In this document: positions 46,259-58,469 of the stretch, one piece after another
How positions within the stretch are numbered: the first letter of the stretch is position 1
Layout of the letters: each line of letters opens with the position of its first letter
Assembly: GCA_024220505.1 (NCBI GenBank)
Contig: JAKZZE010000004.1
Coordinates: 1,178,001 to 1,242,000, forward strand
Origin: Rhizopus arrhizus
Taxonomy: Eukaryota; Mucoromycota; Mucoromycetes; Mucorales; Rhizopodaceae
Reading direction: 5' to 3'
Length of the DNA: 64,000 nucleotides
Notes under the pieces: generated by a model
Told to the model about the DNA's origin: nothing
Database searches by the model: none
What the model saw: only the letters and a program-made list of their open reading frames with translations
Position numbers and translations under genes: made by a program

Positions 46259-47598
46259 ATGTCTGATCGTGGTATTCAATTCAACCCTGCTCCTGCCAAT
46301 GCTCGTGGCTCTAACTCTGTTGGGCAACCAATCGCTGTTCCTTCTCGTGATGTTGCTCCTGAGCTTGCTTCAAGCGATGCCATTCCTGATAGCTTTGCCT
46401 ATCCTAGGCCTGGCTTTCCTCCCATGACTCATGTTCAGAAGCGAATGCGTGAAGCCGAAGACATGGAGACTGATGAAGTATCTCTTTCTTTTTCCATTTA
46501 TATGGAGCTAAGAAAAGAAAATGATGGTTTGAAAGAGATGCTTCGAAAAGAGCAAGAGGAAAAGCGGGCCTTGCAAGTAGCATACAGCAAGCTCAAAGAA
46601 GCATACGATGAGCTTGAAGCAGAATCAGGCAAAGGCGCAAAGCCGATTGCTACTGCTGTCAAAGTAAGAACATTAAAATTCAATTTTAAACAAATATACT
46701 AATCGCTTTTCTCTGAAATATAGGATGCTGTGAGAAATCACTACAACGACCTACCCCAGACATCTCAATATGTTCTTGAAAAGCCTCTGAAGTCTGCTGA
46801 AAATCAAAGAGTATTTAAATTACTGCAGGATTATGTGAATAGCCATTATTCATTTAAAAATACCAACAACCGCGATTTGCGCAAGTACCTCGAGCGCCAA
46901 TATTATACAAAGAAGGCGGGAATATCCACGGGTGAGGAGGAAGATCCAGTTGAAGAATTCATAAGAAAACGAAAAGCAGCAAAAGTCACCCGTAGAAGCG
47001 CTGTAAGTGCCACATAAAATATTGTAATCGCATAACTAACTTTGTTTTTTAGAAAACAAGAGCTCGTAAGGCTATATACGAGCAGTACAAGGATCAAGGC
47101 GTTTACGAAAGTTATCCAAACTGTGAGTATTTGCTTCAACAGCAATACATGTCTGAAGAAGAAGACATGTACAACAATGATACAATCGACAAGGTGGAGG
47201 AAATTCTTCTGGAGCAAAATCCAGATAGAATAACTTCTTTTACTGAAAAGGAACGCATGTCTGTCTTGTGTAAGGAAACAGTTGATTATTTTGAAGTTCG
47301 CGTACCAAAGTACAGATCACCTGCAGTAAGTCTGATTAATATCTCTTTAAGCGTAATCAACTAATTATCCAATATTCAGTGTACCGAATTTTTTAAGCTG
47401 TTGGATGATCAGATAGCAAGTGACAAGGCAAAGAGGCAAAGAACTGGAAATAGCAGCATCCAATTTCTTCCTCGTATACAAAGAAAATGCTCGTTGCCTG
47501 TTCCTGACTTCATCAAAAAAGAAAATATAACTGAAGAGAGTATCGCTTGGGCTTTTGGTGGTGAAATAGAGTTGGATGAAATCAACTTGCTGCTTTAA
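46259..47598 (+). CDS. type B accessory gene, four exons, intact (P4a)
   Basis: Exons 46259-46663, 46724-47002, 47053-47325 and 47380-47598, all phase 0, give 391 residues. The start MSDRGIQFNPAPANAR follows a pyrimidine-rich leader. Residues about 75-125 are a strong coiled coil (LRKENDGLKEMLRKEQEEKR). Exon 2 is helical and basic and ends RKRKAAKVTRRSA. Exon 3 starts KTRARKAIYEQYKDQG and has the acidic MSEEEDMYNND and FEVRVPKYRSPA. Exon 4 ends ELDEINLLL. Layout, intron phases and several motifs parallel the type A accessory protein. Function is unknown. It survives although the transposase is deleted. Confidence 0.83.
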
Positions 47599-48893
47599 AA
47601 AAAAAAAAAAAAAAAAAACTTGTGAAATAAATAAAACAAAAAAAAATGAAAGCGGTGTTTAGATCTTTAAATTTAATTTTTTTTTTTTTTACCTTTGTTT
47701 CATTCTAGATTTGGTTACAGATAAAATCAGTTTGCCGTTTGTATTGTGGTCTTTGAATCTTATTTTAGATTTCTGTTTGATGCTTTCCACCTTCGTCATA
47801 TTTGGTCCACTTTTATTTTTTTTAATGAAAAAATTTCTAAAGTACTTTTTTTTTAAAACCCAAATTTAAAACACTCCTTTTTTTTATTCAAGTTTAAACA
47901 ATACATTGAATGGAGATTCCTTTTGTAATGTCAATGCTGGGAGTGTAATTTTTTTTTTTTTTACAATTTCAACATTGCAACTTTTTTTTTTTTTTTCAAA
48001 AGTACTCAGTAACAATATACTTTTTCTTTTGTTTTTTAACCTTTTCATAGAAATCTCAAGACGTGTAGCATAATAGACATTCATTCCGTTGCCACCTTTT
48101 TTTTCTTTACTCTCAAAAAATAAAAATGATTATCAAAAATACTCTGTCTTTTTTATGCCGTGATCTTACTATTTAAAACATATCTTTTTCAGCTTTAAAA
48201 CAAGTTTAACTTCTTTAGAGCCAAAAGAATCCTTCTTTTTTTTATATATTTTATTCAATCTTTTAAATTTTCTACTATATTCACATTCTTTTTTTTTGTT
48301 CTAATTTATAAACACATACTTTTATACTTATTATTATAGCGATATTATGCACTTATATAAGAGTTTCATCCCTCTTATTCATATGTACCTCTTTACTCTT
48401 TCTTTTTTTTTTTTTCTTTTGTTCATTAGTAACCAAAATAAATCTCCTTTTGTATTAAACAAAGTTTTTTTTTTTTGTAAAATACGACATGAGAGCCGAA
48501 GAATGCTTGAAAAGAAAACGCCACGACTCAATCACTTGGATTTCCGAGTTTGTAGGCCAATAGAACTGTGTTTTCGATCTTTGTTGAAGTTAAAAAATAT
48601 TGCACTGAAGTTGAAAAAGCATAGTCTTCCCAATTTGTAATCTTGTATGGCATCATGTAGCACAACAGAAAATTATTTATTTTTTTAAAAAATACAATGT
48701 CTTTTTATTCAACAAACATATTATATACTTTTGATTATTTTTATAGATTTACAATCTATTTTTTTCAAGCTTTCTTCTGATATAAAAATCAGCTTTCTAA
48801 CATTTAAATCCGAGTTCTCACTCATTTAATAGAATTACCACTATCAAAAAAGATCAACTTTATCAACTTGGATAACGGTGATTGGGTGCAGTG
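47599..48893. other. P4a 3' region after transposase deletion
   Basis: Accessory 3' UTR, the deletion join near 47708, then about 1.2 kb of T-rich subterminal DNA matching 58640-59856 of P5. Open frames such as 48347-48640 are not kept in P4b, so no gene is called. Confidence 0.6.
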
Positions 48894-48897
48894 GAAA

Positions 48898-50145
48898 CAC
48901 TGCACATAATTGTTATTTACAAAGTATGATAGTCCTCAGATATACCTCAGTTAATCGGGATTTATCATATTTAATGCAGCGTTATTGCAGTATGCCAAGT
49001 TGAACCTGTTTACGTTGAATGTTAACTATTTCAGTGCGATAACCAAGTATCACTGTTTGGCAACGCGCCGCTTCATTATTCTTTTAACGACGAAACACAA
49101 GTATGATGCCTTTCTATTGGACCTTACATGCTTGCGTTTCTCTTTAATACCACTTCTTTATTGGCTTGTTACCTTTTCCTAATGCTTCCTTATTCGTCTG
49201 TTGCTCTTTAGCAATGCTTCCTTATTGGCTTATTATGGCTATATTTAGCTTTGGATGATTTATATTGGGAAATAAAATAGGCTTAAAACACGGTATTATT
49301 GGTCAAAAATGTAGTTTTATTCATTTATTTTTGGGCATTATTGCCATATTGATTATATATTATTGGTTCATTCCAGTATTACAAAAGGGTAGGGGAAGGA
49401 GGGAAAGCGAGCAGGGGATCCATGGAAACGATCAAATAAAAAAAATTCAAACGGTAGATGCAAAAAAAAAAGGAAAATACGCTTACCTTGACCATAGAAG
49501 CAGCAAACAGAAGAGCGTTGTAAATAAAGCCCATAAAGAAAAGCGCGCCAGTAGTAAAAAAAAATCCAAAGCTATAACAGGTTATAGACAACAGGGAGCA
49601 ACAGAAGCCAAAGCATCTAAAATTGTATAAAATAAAATATTAATAAAAGTAAACCATGATGTACTTGATTTATTTACCTTAAAGCTCTTTTACTAACAAA
49701 ACAGGATGCCAAGACATTCATAAAGCTTCAGCCACGAACTAAAGGAATCTAATTTTACTTTTAATAAAGATTACTGAAAGATATGAACGTATTTACCTTT
49801 TGAGCAGATATACAAAGAACCAAAGGAACTACAGCAGCCATGGATACATGTATGAATGCCTACTACAGCATGTTAGAACCAAAGTTTTCTTTTTTATTTT
49901 CTTTTTCTTTTTTTTTTTCTTTTTTTTTACTTACCTTGCGATAACCGGAGTGATGTTGAAAAAGGAAATTGCTGAACAGAAAGAAAAAAAAAGGAACAAA
50001 ATTTCGAAAAGGAAATCTTTTTATACTTTTTTTTTTTTTGGTTATACTAAGACTGAGTTTCATTGTAAACTCGATGATATTTAAGAAAGATTCAATTTTG
50101 ATGCCAAGTTCACTTGTCTTTATTTCAAATTACTCTTATAACAAT
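48898..50145. other. P4b accessory-side leader
   Basis: Near-identical to 52786-54033 of P5. On the minus strand the same four donor-like sites occur (near 49488, 49680, 49798 and 49934), and a hydrophobic frame (49379-49591) reads through one of them. In P4a that frame is shifted by one base. No gene is asserted. Confidence 0.45.
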
Positions 50146-51485
50146 ATGTCTGATCGTGGTATTCAATTCAACCCTGCTCCTGCCAATGCTCGTAGCTCTA
50201 ACTCTGTTGGGCAACCAATCGCTGTTCCTTCTCGTGCTGTTGTTCCTGAGCTTGCTTCAAGCGATGCCATTCATGATAGCTTTGCCTATCCTAGGCCTGG
50301 TTTTCCTCCCATGACCCATGTTCAGAAGCGAATGCGCCAAGCCGAAGACATGGAGACTGATGAAGTATCTCTTTCTTTTTCCATTTATATGGAGCTAAGA
50401 AAAGAAAACGATGGTTTGAAAGAGATGCTTCGAAAAGAGCAAGAGGAAAAGCGGGCCTTGCAAGTAGCATACAGCAAGCTCAAAGAAGCATACGATGAGC
50501 TTGAAGCAGAATCAGGCAAAGGCGCAAAGCCGATTGCTACTGCTGTCAAAGTAAGAACATTAAAATTCAATTTTAAACAAATATACTAATCGCTTTTCTC
50601 TGAAATATAGGATGCTGTGAGAAATCACTACAACGACCTACCCCAGACATCTCAATATGTTCTTGAAAAGCCTCTGAAGTCTGCTGAAAATCAAAGAGTA
50701 TTTAAATTACTGCAGGATTATGTGAATAGCCATTATTCATTTAAAAATACCAACAACCGCGATTTGCGCAAGTACCTCGAGCGCCAATATTATACAAAGA
50801 AGGCGGGAATATCCACGGGTGAGGAGGAAGATCCAGTTGAAGAATTCATAAGAAAACGAAAAGCAGCAAAAGTCACCCGTAGAAGCGCTGTAAGTGCCAC
50901 ATAAAATATTGTAATCGCATAACTAACTTTGTTTTTTAGAAAACAAGAGCTCGTAAGGCTATATACGAGCAGTACAAGGATCAAGGCGTTTACGAAAGTT
51001 ATCCAAACTGTGAGTATTTGCTTCAACAGCAATACATGTCTGAAGAAGAAGACATGTACAACAATGATACAATCGACAAGGTGGAGGAAATTCTTCTGGA
51101 GCAAAATCCAGATAGAATAACTTCTTTTACTGAAAAGGAACGCATGTCTGTCTTGTGTAAGGAAACAGTTGATTATTTTGAAGTTCGCGTACCAAAGTAC
51201 AGATCACCTGCAGTAAGTCTGATTAATATCTCTTTAAGCGTAATCAACTAATTATCCAATATTCAGTGTACCGAATTTTTTAAGCTGTTGGATGATCAGA
51301 TAGCAAGTGACAAGGCAAAGAGGCAAAGAACTGGAAATAGCAGCATCCAATTTCTTCCTCGTATACAAAGAAAATGCTCGTTGCCTGTTCCTGACTTCAT
51401 CAAAAAAGAAAATATAACTGAAGAGAGTATCGCTTGGGCTTTTGGTGGTGAAATAGAGTTGGATGAAATCAACTTGCTGCTTTAA
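50146..51485 (+). CDS. type B accessory gene, four exons, intact (P4b)
   Basis: Exons 50146-50550, 50611-50889, 50940-51212 and 51267-51485 give 391 residues. The first two thirds of exon 1 carry the P5 residues (NARSSN, RAVVPE, IHDSF, RMRQAED); from KRALQVAYSK on the protein is that of P4a. The hybrid protein has the full coiled coil, basic exon 2, acidic exon 3 and exon 4 with FFKLLDDQI. It has no transposase beside it. Together with P4a it provides the only intact type B accessory proteins here. Confidence 0.85.
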
Positions 51486-52781
51486 AAAAAAAAAAAAAAA
51501 AAAAACTTGTGAAATAAATAAAACAAAAAAAAAATGAAAGCGGTGTTTAGATCTTTAAATTTAATTTTTTTTTTTTTTACCTTTGTTTCATTCTAGATTT
51601 GGTTACAGATAAAATCAGTTTGCCGTTTGTATTGTGGTCTTTGAATCTTATTTTAGATTTCTGTTTGATGCTTTCCACCTTCGTCATATTTGGTCCACTT
51701 TTATTTTTTTTAATGAAAAAATTTCTAAAGTACTTTTTTTTTAAAACCCAAATTTAAAACACTCCTTTTTTTTATTCAAGTTTAAACAATACATTGAATG
51801 GAGATTCCTTTTGTAATGTCAATGCTGGGAGTGTAATTTTTTTTTTTTTTACAATTTCAACATTGCAACTTTTTTTTTTTTTTTTCAAAAGTACTCAGTA
51901 ACAATATACTTTTTCTTTTGTTTTTTAACCTTTTCATAGAAATCTCAAGACGTGTAGCATAATAGACATTCATTCCGTTGCCACCTTTTTTTTCTTTACT
52001 CTCAAAAAATAAAAATGATTATCAAAAATACTCTGTCTTTTTTATGCCGTGATCTTACTATTTAAAACATATCTTTTTCAGCTTTAAAACAAGTTTAACT
52101 TCTTTAGAGCCAAAAGAATCCTTCTTTTTTTTATATATTTTATTCAATCTTTTAAATTTTCTACTATATTCACATTCTTTTTTTTTGTTCTAATTTATAA
52201 ACACATACTTTTATACTTATTATTATAGCGATATTATGCACTTATATAAGAGTTTCATCCCTCTTATTCATATGTACCTCTTTACTCTTTCTTTTTTTTT
52301 TTTTCTTTTGTTCATTAGTAACCAAAATAAATCTCCTTTTGTATTAAACAAAGTTTTTTTTTTTGTAAAATACGACATGAGAGCCGAAGAATGCTTGAAA
52401 AGAAAACGCCACGACTCAATCACTTGGATTTCCGAGTTTGTAGGCCAATAGAACTGTGTTTTCGATCTTTGTTGAAGTTAAAAAATATTGCACTGAAGTT
52501 GAAAAAGCATAGTCTTCCCAATTTGTAATCTTGTATGGCATCATGTAGCACAACAGAAAATTATTTATTTTTTTAAAAAATACAATGTCTTTTTATTCAA
52601 CAAACATATTATATACTTTTGATTATTTTTATAGATTTACAATCTATTTTTTTCAAGCTTTCTTCTGATATAAAAATCAGCTTTCTAACATTTAAATCCG
52701 AGTTCTCACTCATTTAATAGAATTACCACTATCAAAAAAGATCAACTTTATCAACTTGGATAACGGTGATTGGGTGCAGTG
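51486..52781. other. P4b 3' region after transposase deletion
   Basis: Almost base-for-base the same as 47599-48893, including the deletion join near 51595. T-rich, no gene seen. Confidence 0.6.
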
Positions 52782-52785
52782 GAAA

Positions 52786-54033
52786 CACTGCACATAATTG
52801 TTATTTACAAAGTATGATAGTCCTCAGATATACCTCAGTTAATCGGGATTTATCATATTTAATGCAGCGTTATTGCAGTATGCCAAGTTGAACCTGTTTA
52901 CGTTGAATGTTAACTATTTCAGTGCGATAACCAAGTATCACTGTTTGGCAACGCGCCGCTTCATTATTCTTTTAACGACGAAACACAAGTATGATGCCTT
53001 TCTATTGGACCTTACATGCTTGCGTTTCTCTTTAATACCACTTCTTTATTGGCTTGTTACCTTTTCCTAATGCTTCCTTATTCGTCTGTTGCTCTTTAGC
53101 AATGCTTCCTTATTGGCTTATTATGGCTATATTTAGCTTTGGATGATTTATATTGGGAAATAAAATAGGCTTAAAACACGGTATTATTGGTCAAAAATGT
53201 AGTTTTATTCATTTATTTTTGGGCATTATTGCCATATTGATTATATATTATTGGTTCATTCCAGTATTACAAAAGGGTAGGGGAAGGAGGGAAAGCGAGC
53301 AGGGGATCCATGGAAACGATCAAATAAAAAAAATTCAAACGGTAGATGCAAAAAAAAAAGGAAAATACGCTTACCTTGACCATAGAAGCAGCAAACAGAA
53401 GAGCGTTGTAAATAAAGCCCATAAAGAAAAGCGCGCCAGTAGTAAAAAAAAATCCAAAGCTATAACAGGTTATAGACAACAGGGAGCAACAGAAGCCAAA
53501 GCATCTAAAATTGTATAAAATAAAATATTAATAAAAGTAAACCATGATGTACTTGATTTATTTACCTTAAAGCTCTTTTACTAACAAAACAGGATGCCAA
53601 GACATTCATAAAGCTTCAGCCACGAACTAAAGGAATCTAATTTTACTTTTAATAAAGATTACTGAAAGATATGAACGTATTTACCTTTTGAGCAGATATA
53701 CAAAGAACCAAAGGAACTACAGCAGCCATGGATACATGTATGAATGCCTACTACAGCATGTTAGAACCAAAGTTTTCTTTTTTATTTTCTTTTTCTTTTT
53801 TTTTTTCTTTTTTTTTACTTACCTTGCGATAACCGGAGTGATGTTGAAAAAGGAAATTGCTGAACAGAAAGAAAAAAAAAGGAACAAAATTTCGAAAAGG
53901 AAATCTTTTTATACTTTTTTTTTTTTTGGTTATACTAAGACTGAGTTTCATTGTAAACTCGATGATATTTAAGAAAGATTCAATTTTGATGCCAAGTTCA
54001 CTTGTCTTTATTTCAAATTACTCTTATAACAAT
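52786..54033. other. P5 accessory-side leader
   Basis: Same sequence as the P4b leader, including minus-strand donor-like sites. No plus-strand gene. Confidence 0.45.
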
Positions 54034-55373
54034 ATGTCTGATCGTGGTATTCAATTCAACCCTGCTCCTGCCAATGCTCGTAGCTCTAACTCTGTTGGGC
54101 AACCAATCGCTGTTCCTTCTCGTGCTGTTGTTCCTGAGCTTGCTTCAAGCGATGCCATTCATGATAGCTTTGCCTATCCTAGGCCTGGTTTTCCTCCCAT
54201 GACCCATGTTCAGAAGCGAATGCGCCAAGCCGAAGACATGGAGACTGATGAAGTATCTCTTTCTTTTTCCATTTATATGGAGCTAAGAAAAGAAAACGAT
54301 GGTTTGAAAGAGATGCTTCGAAAAGAGCAAGAGGAAAAGCAGGCCTTGCATGTAGCATACAGCAAGCTCAAAGAAGCATACGATGAGCTTGAAGCAGAAT
54401 CAGGCAAAGGCGCAAAGCCGATTGCTACTGCTGTTAAAGTAAGAACATTAAAATTCAATTTTAAACAAATAGACTAATCGCTTTTCTCTGAAATATAGGA
54501 TGCTGTGAGAAATCACTACAACAATCTGCCACCATCGTCTCAGTATATCCTTGAAAAGCCTCTGAAGTCTGCTGAGAACCAAAGAGTATTTAAATTACTG
54601 CAAGACTATGTGAATAGTCATTACTCATACAAAGACACCAACAACCGCGATCTACGCAAGTACCTTGAACGACAATATTACACGAAGAAAGCTGGCATAA
54701 CAAGTGTTGAAGAGATAGATCCAGTTGAGGATTTCATGAGAAAAAGAAAAGCTGCAAAAGTTACTCGTAGAAGTGCTGTAAGTGCTACATAAAGTATTGT
54801 AATCGCATAACTGACTTTGCGTTTTTAGAAAACAAGAGCTCGTAAGGCTATATACGAGCAGTACAAGGATCAAGGTGTTTATAACAACTATCCCAACTGT
54901 GAGTACTTGCTTCAACAGCAATACATGTCTGAAGAAGAAGATATGTATAACGACGAAACAATGGACAAGGTGGAGGAAATTCTTCTGGAGCAAAATCCAG
55001 ATAGAACAACTCCTTTTACCGAAAAGGAACGTATGTCTGTCTTGTGCAAGAAAACAGTTGATTATTTTGAAGTTCGCGTACCAAAGTACAGATCACCTGC
55101 TGTAAGTTTAATCAATATCTTTTTAAGCGTAATCAACTAATTATCCAATATTCAGTGTACCGAATTTTTAAGCTGTTGGATGATCAGATAGCAAGTGACA
55201 AGGCAAAAAGGCAAAGAACTGGAAATAGCAGCATTCAGTTTCTTCCTCGTGTACAAAGAAAATACGCGTTGCCAGTTCCTGAATTTATCAAGAAAGAAAA
55301 TATAACTGAAGAGAGTATCGCTTGGGCTTTTGGTGGTGAAATGGAGTTGGATGAACACAACTTGCTGTTTTAA
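54034..55373 (+). pseudogene. type B accessory gene, frameshift in exon 4 (P5)
   Basis: Exons 54034-54438, 54499-54777, 54829-55101 and 55156-55373. Exon 4 is 218 nt instead of 219 because the T-run in GAATTTTTAAGC has five Ts rather than six. Translation after CTEF goes out of frame and stops within a few codons (CTEFLSCWMIR). The lost part is the last 70 residues, which are still readable in the shifted frame (IFKLLDDQIASDKAK). Exons 2 and 3 carry many substitutions against P4a, such as NNLPPSSQYI for NDLPQTSQYV. A homopolymer sequencing error is possible and would restore the gene. Confidence 0.78.
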
Positions 55374-55491
55374 AAAAAATTGTAAAATAAATAAAACAAA
55401 AAAAAAAGAAAAAAACAAGGAACGCGGTGTTTAGATTTTTAAATTTTAATTTTTTTTTTTTTTTTTACTTTTTACTTTGTTTATTTATTTT

Positions 55492-58469
55492 TTACAAACC
55501 AATGGTTTTTCTTGGAAGAGGTAAAAAGACAACATGATTATCAGGATAACCTTGCTTCATAGCCACACAAGTAAATATACGAGATACTGGAAGAATACAG
55601 TCTGAATCAGCTGGTCGAAATGAGTTATGGTAGTACGCGGCACCAAGACATTCAAATCCTTGAAAAGGATGAAGAGGAGGGTTGTACCAACGTACAAAAG
55701 CAAAGAGGTGTTCATCAAAAGCATTTGGCATAAAGACCCGACCGTTTGGAAGGATAGATTTTTTCATTTGAAGTTGATGGCTAAAATAATATTGAACTTC
55801 GCCAATTCGCATTTCAGGCTCTTGTCCAAGAATAGCAGAATTACAGGCGACTTCAATGTAACAACCACGAGTAGTACGCGATGCCTTTGACCGATATGTC
55901 TGCCCAAGGATTTGAATTTCAGAAAAAAGAGAAATATCAGGAAGTACCATTGTAGACAAGTCATCAAACTCTTCTGGGATTAGCGCACTTGCGAATGTTC
56001 GATCAGTATATACAATTTTGTAAAAGGCAAGAAGATAGTCATAATGATCTTGAGTCAATCTATTCACACTAACTCTGTATCTAGCAGAAGCTTGCGTATC
56101 AGGAGGTAGAGTTTCAGCACCAGTAAAGATATCATTCAAACGTAGAGGAGCACTGACAAATAAACTAAAATCAAAACAGGTTGAAGTAGATGAAGAAGCA
56201 ACTAGGGAATCAGAAGGCGTTGGTGACAAGTAACCAAAGGAAGACATCATCACAGGATTCTGTTTAATTCCTTGTGGTAAGTTACGGATGTAGTCACCAT
56301 AGTGCACAACGGAAAGAAACTTCTTCATATACGTAACTTCGAACGCTGTCTTGTAGTTTACTGTCATCTTCTTAATGTCGCCATTAAGCCTCTCAAAGCC
56401 ATACAGCCAAAATGCATATATTGGACCAAAGTCTTGGATAGAGTCCTTTAGATGCAGATGAAGATGCATATTTGGAGTGACCATCTCTGGACCATACAAT
56501 TCAACAACACCAGTGACAAACTCATGGAATAGTTTATGAGCCATCATGGCTTCATTCTGAGTAATGCATGGACGACATACGATATGGCAGGCCTGTACAA
56601 ACTTTGCCCAATTTTCTTTATGACGGACTGGAAGGCGAGACTTCAGTAAAAGGGGCGAAAGAGCAAGACACCAGGTTCTCCATTCATCAGCCTTTAAGTC
56701 AGAAAAATTGCTGGCAATTTTCTGATTGATCGGTGTGTATTGTGCTGGCAATATAATGTCGTTTGCTTCCTTTTGCATTTCTTTCAAGTCAGAATCGGTC
56801 AAATATAATTCATGGGTAAGGTCACAAATAGTAGTACGCCATATTTTAACCATTTTCTTTGCTGTTCCTAGGAAAAGGCCATGCATAGGATCAATGGCAG
56901 TACAACGAACAAGGTCAAGGTATTCCAAATCATGTAGAGCAGAAAATCGAGTGCCAAATTTCTGTTCCAAGTCAACTCTTTGTTTCTTTGTAGATGCTTC
57001 TTTCCAATTTCTTGCATGATGACGATTTTCAATATTGGTACGAAGTGACCAAGCATCAAGATCTTCAAGATCAAAAGAAAAATCACGTTAAAGATTTGTA
57101 TTACAACGAGCAGGAAATGCTGTTGAGCATTTATTACAAGGTACAGTTGCATTGAATGAAGTAAACCCACTAACCTTTCGGCTAGCAGGAATATCGCAAG
57201 CAATCAAGAACAGAGCAGCACGAACTTGGACAGGAGCATTGGGAGAATCAGCTGCACAGGTAAAAAAGTCACCATAGTAAAGCTCCTTCAGATCCTTTAC
57301 CAAAACTTATAAATAGTTGTTGATTTGTGTGTCTTTGGGCTCTTTGGGTCCAGGAATAACACAAACCAAGATGATATTTTCTTTTTTGTATCTGATGGAT
57401 CTTGGAACATTATTTATCGTCAAGTAAACAGCACCAACAGAGTACACGGTTCTTTTTGAAGATTGAAACCAATCGACATTCAAAGTGAACAAAAGAGATC
57501 TAGCTTGACTGGTAAATACATTACCATCTCTATCCTTGAATTCATTCCAAAATTGACCATCATAGATATCATACATAGTGTTGTTATGACGAGTACGATA
57601 GCGCCATGCTTCAATTGCTGATTGAAAGCCTGGTCGTGAGAACATCACAGTCAAAGCATACTTGATGGAATTGAATGCAGAGACCTTGTTGGCATACATC
57701 TTGCTTGCACCAACCGTAATAGGCTTGAAGAGTGGGGTATTACATGTGATGCGAAATTCAGAAAAGATGCACTTCGAATCACAGTGTACTTCTTCAGGCT
57801 GATATAGGGTATGGCATTCGGGACAGACAACAAGGCGAAACATGCCCTTGTAAGTATAATCGATTCCAACAGCATTACGCATGGTATCCAATTTTGCGGG
57901 AAAAATTGGTTGATGGTTTAAGAGAAAAGCAAGATCATTCGCAAATTTCATTACCACTTCAGCAGCATATTCGGATATGAAAAATAACTGGAAGTATGTC
58001 AAGAAGACAGCAATAAAAGCAACAATATCATTTTGGAATCCCTTGATTTCAACTAAAAATTTAACAATGTAAGTAATGCATTCTTCATAAAAGTAACCCA
58101 CTTCTAGGAAATAATTACCTTGAGGCATATCAAATTCAACAATATCCATACTGTCAGATAAATTCACTTCATCATTTTCAATCACTTCCCAATTTGAAAC
58201 GTCTTCTGCGTTGTCTTCATCAGAATCATTTTTATTTGCTTCAATTATCTCATTATTGGCATCAACTTCTTGAACCTTTTCTGCTTCATCTATTTATAAA
58301 TAACGCGTCAGTAAAAATACTATCTAAATGTAAGTAAATTACCTTTAGCAGCTTCTTTTTTTTTATGGCGAGCAAGAGTCCATCGAGTAACCAATTGGTA
58401 CTTGCCAATTTCTCCTTCAGAGCATTGGCTACAGTAGCATTTAAATCTGTATTGGGTTGAAGAGTTCAT
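55492..58469 (-). pseudogene. Plavaka-like transposase, two nonsense codons (P5)
   Basis: Exon 1 58469-58343 encodes MNSSTQYRFKCYCSQCSEGE.. with the CxCxxC..H motif. Exon 2 is 58289-58119. A 66-nt in-frame intron follows, then exon 3 from 58052 reads to the end without the last intron found in type A. Motifs: VVCPECHTLYQ, TLNVDWFQSS, IDPMHGLFLGT, FGPIYAFWLYGFERLNG, LPRKTIGL. Stops lie at 57309-57307 (after INNYL) and 57090-57088 (after CNTNL), both between the first and second candidate catalytic Asp. The frame is otherwise preserved. Compared with type A proteins identity is moderate, so types A and B are old lineages. Confidence 0.85.

Larger units (their letters stand above)
45022..48893 (+). 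mobile_element. non-autonomous Plavaka-like element P4a (type B)
   Basis: A 3872-bp element starting CACTGCACATAATTG and ending GATTGGGTGCAGTG. Compared with the full-length P5 it lacks about 3.2 kb, the whole transposase gene, with the join near 47708 (TTCATTCTAG next to ATTTGGTTACAG). The accessory gene is intact. It is followed by GAAA and then P4b. Confidence 0.9.
48898..52781 (+). mobile_element. non-autonomous Plavaka-like element P4b (type B), hybrid
   Basis: A 3884-bp element with the same ends and the same transposase deletion as P4a. Up to about 50409 it matches P5; from 50453 on it matches P4a. It is bordered by GAAA on both sides. This is the pattern expected from unequal crossing-over. 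Confidence 0.9.

Noticed and set aside
48985..49182. 65-residue ORF conserved in P4a, P4b and P5
   Set aside because: The three regions are tandem duplicates, so conservation carries no information; it has no domain and lies in the leader.
49265..49630. 121-residue basic ORF in P4b and P5
   Set aside because: Broken by a stop in P4a (TAAATATAAAAA instead of CAAATAAAAAAA) and contains the reverse of donor-like sites; more likely non-coding.
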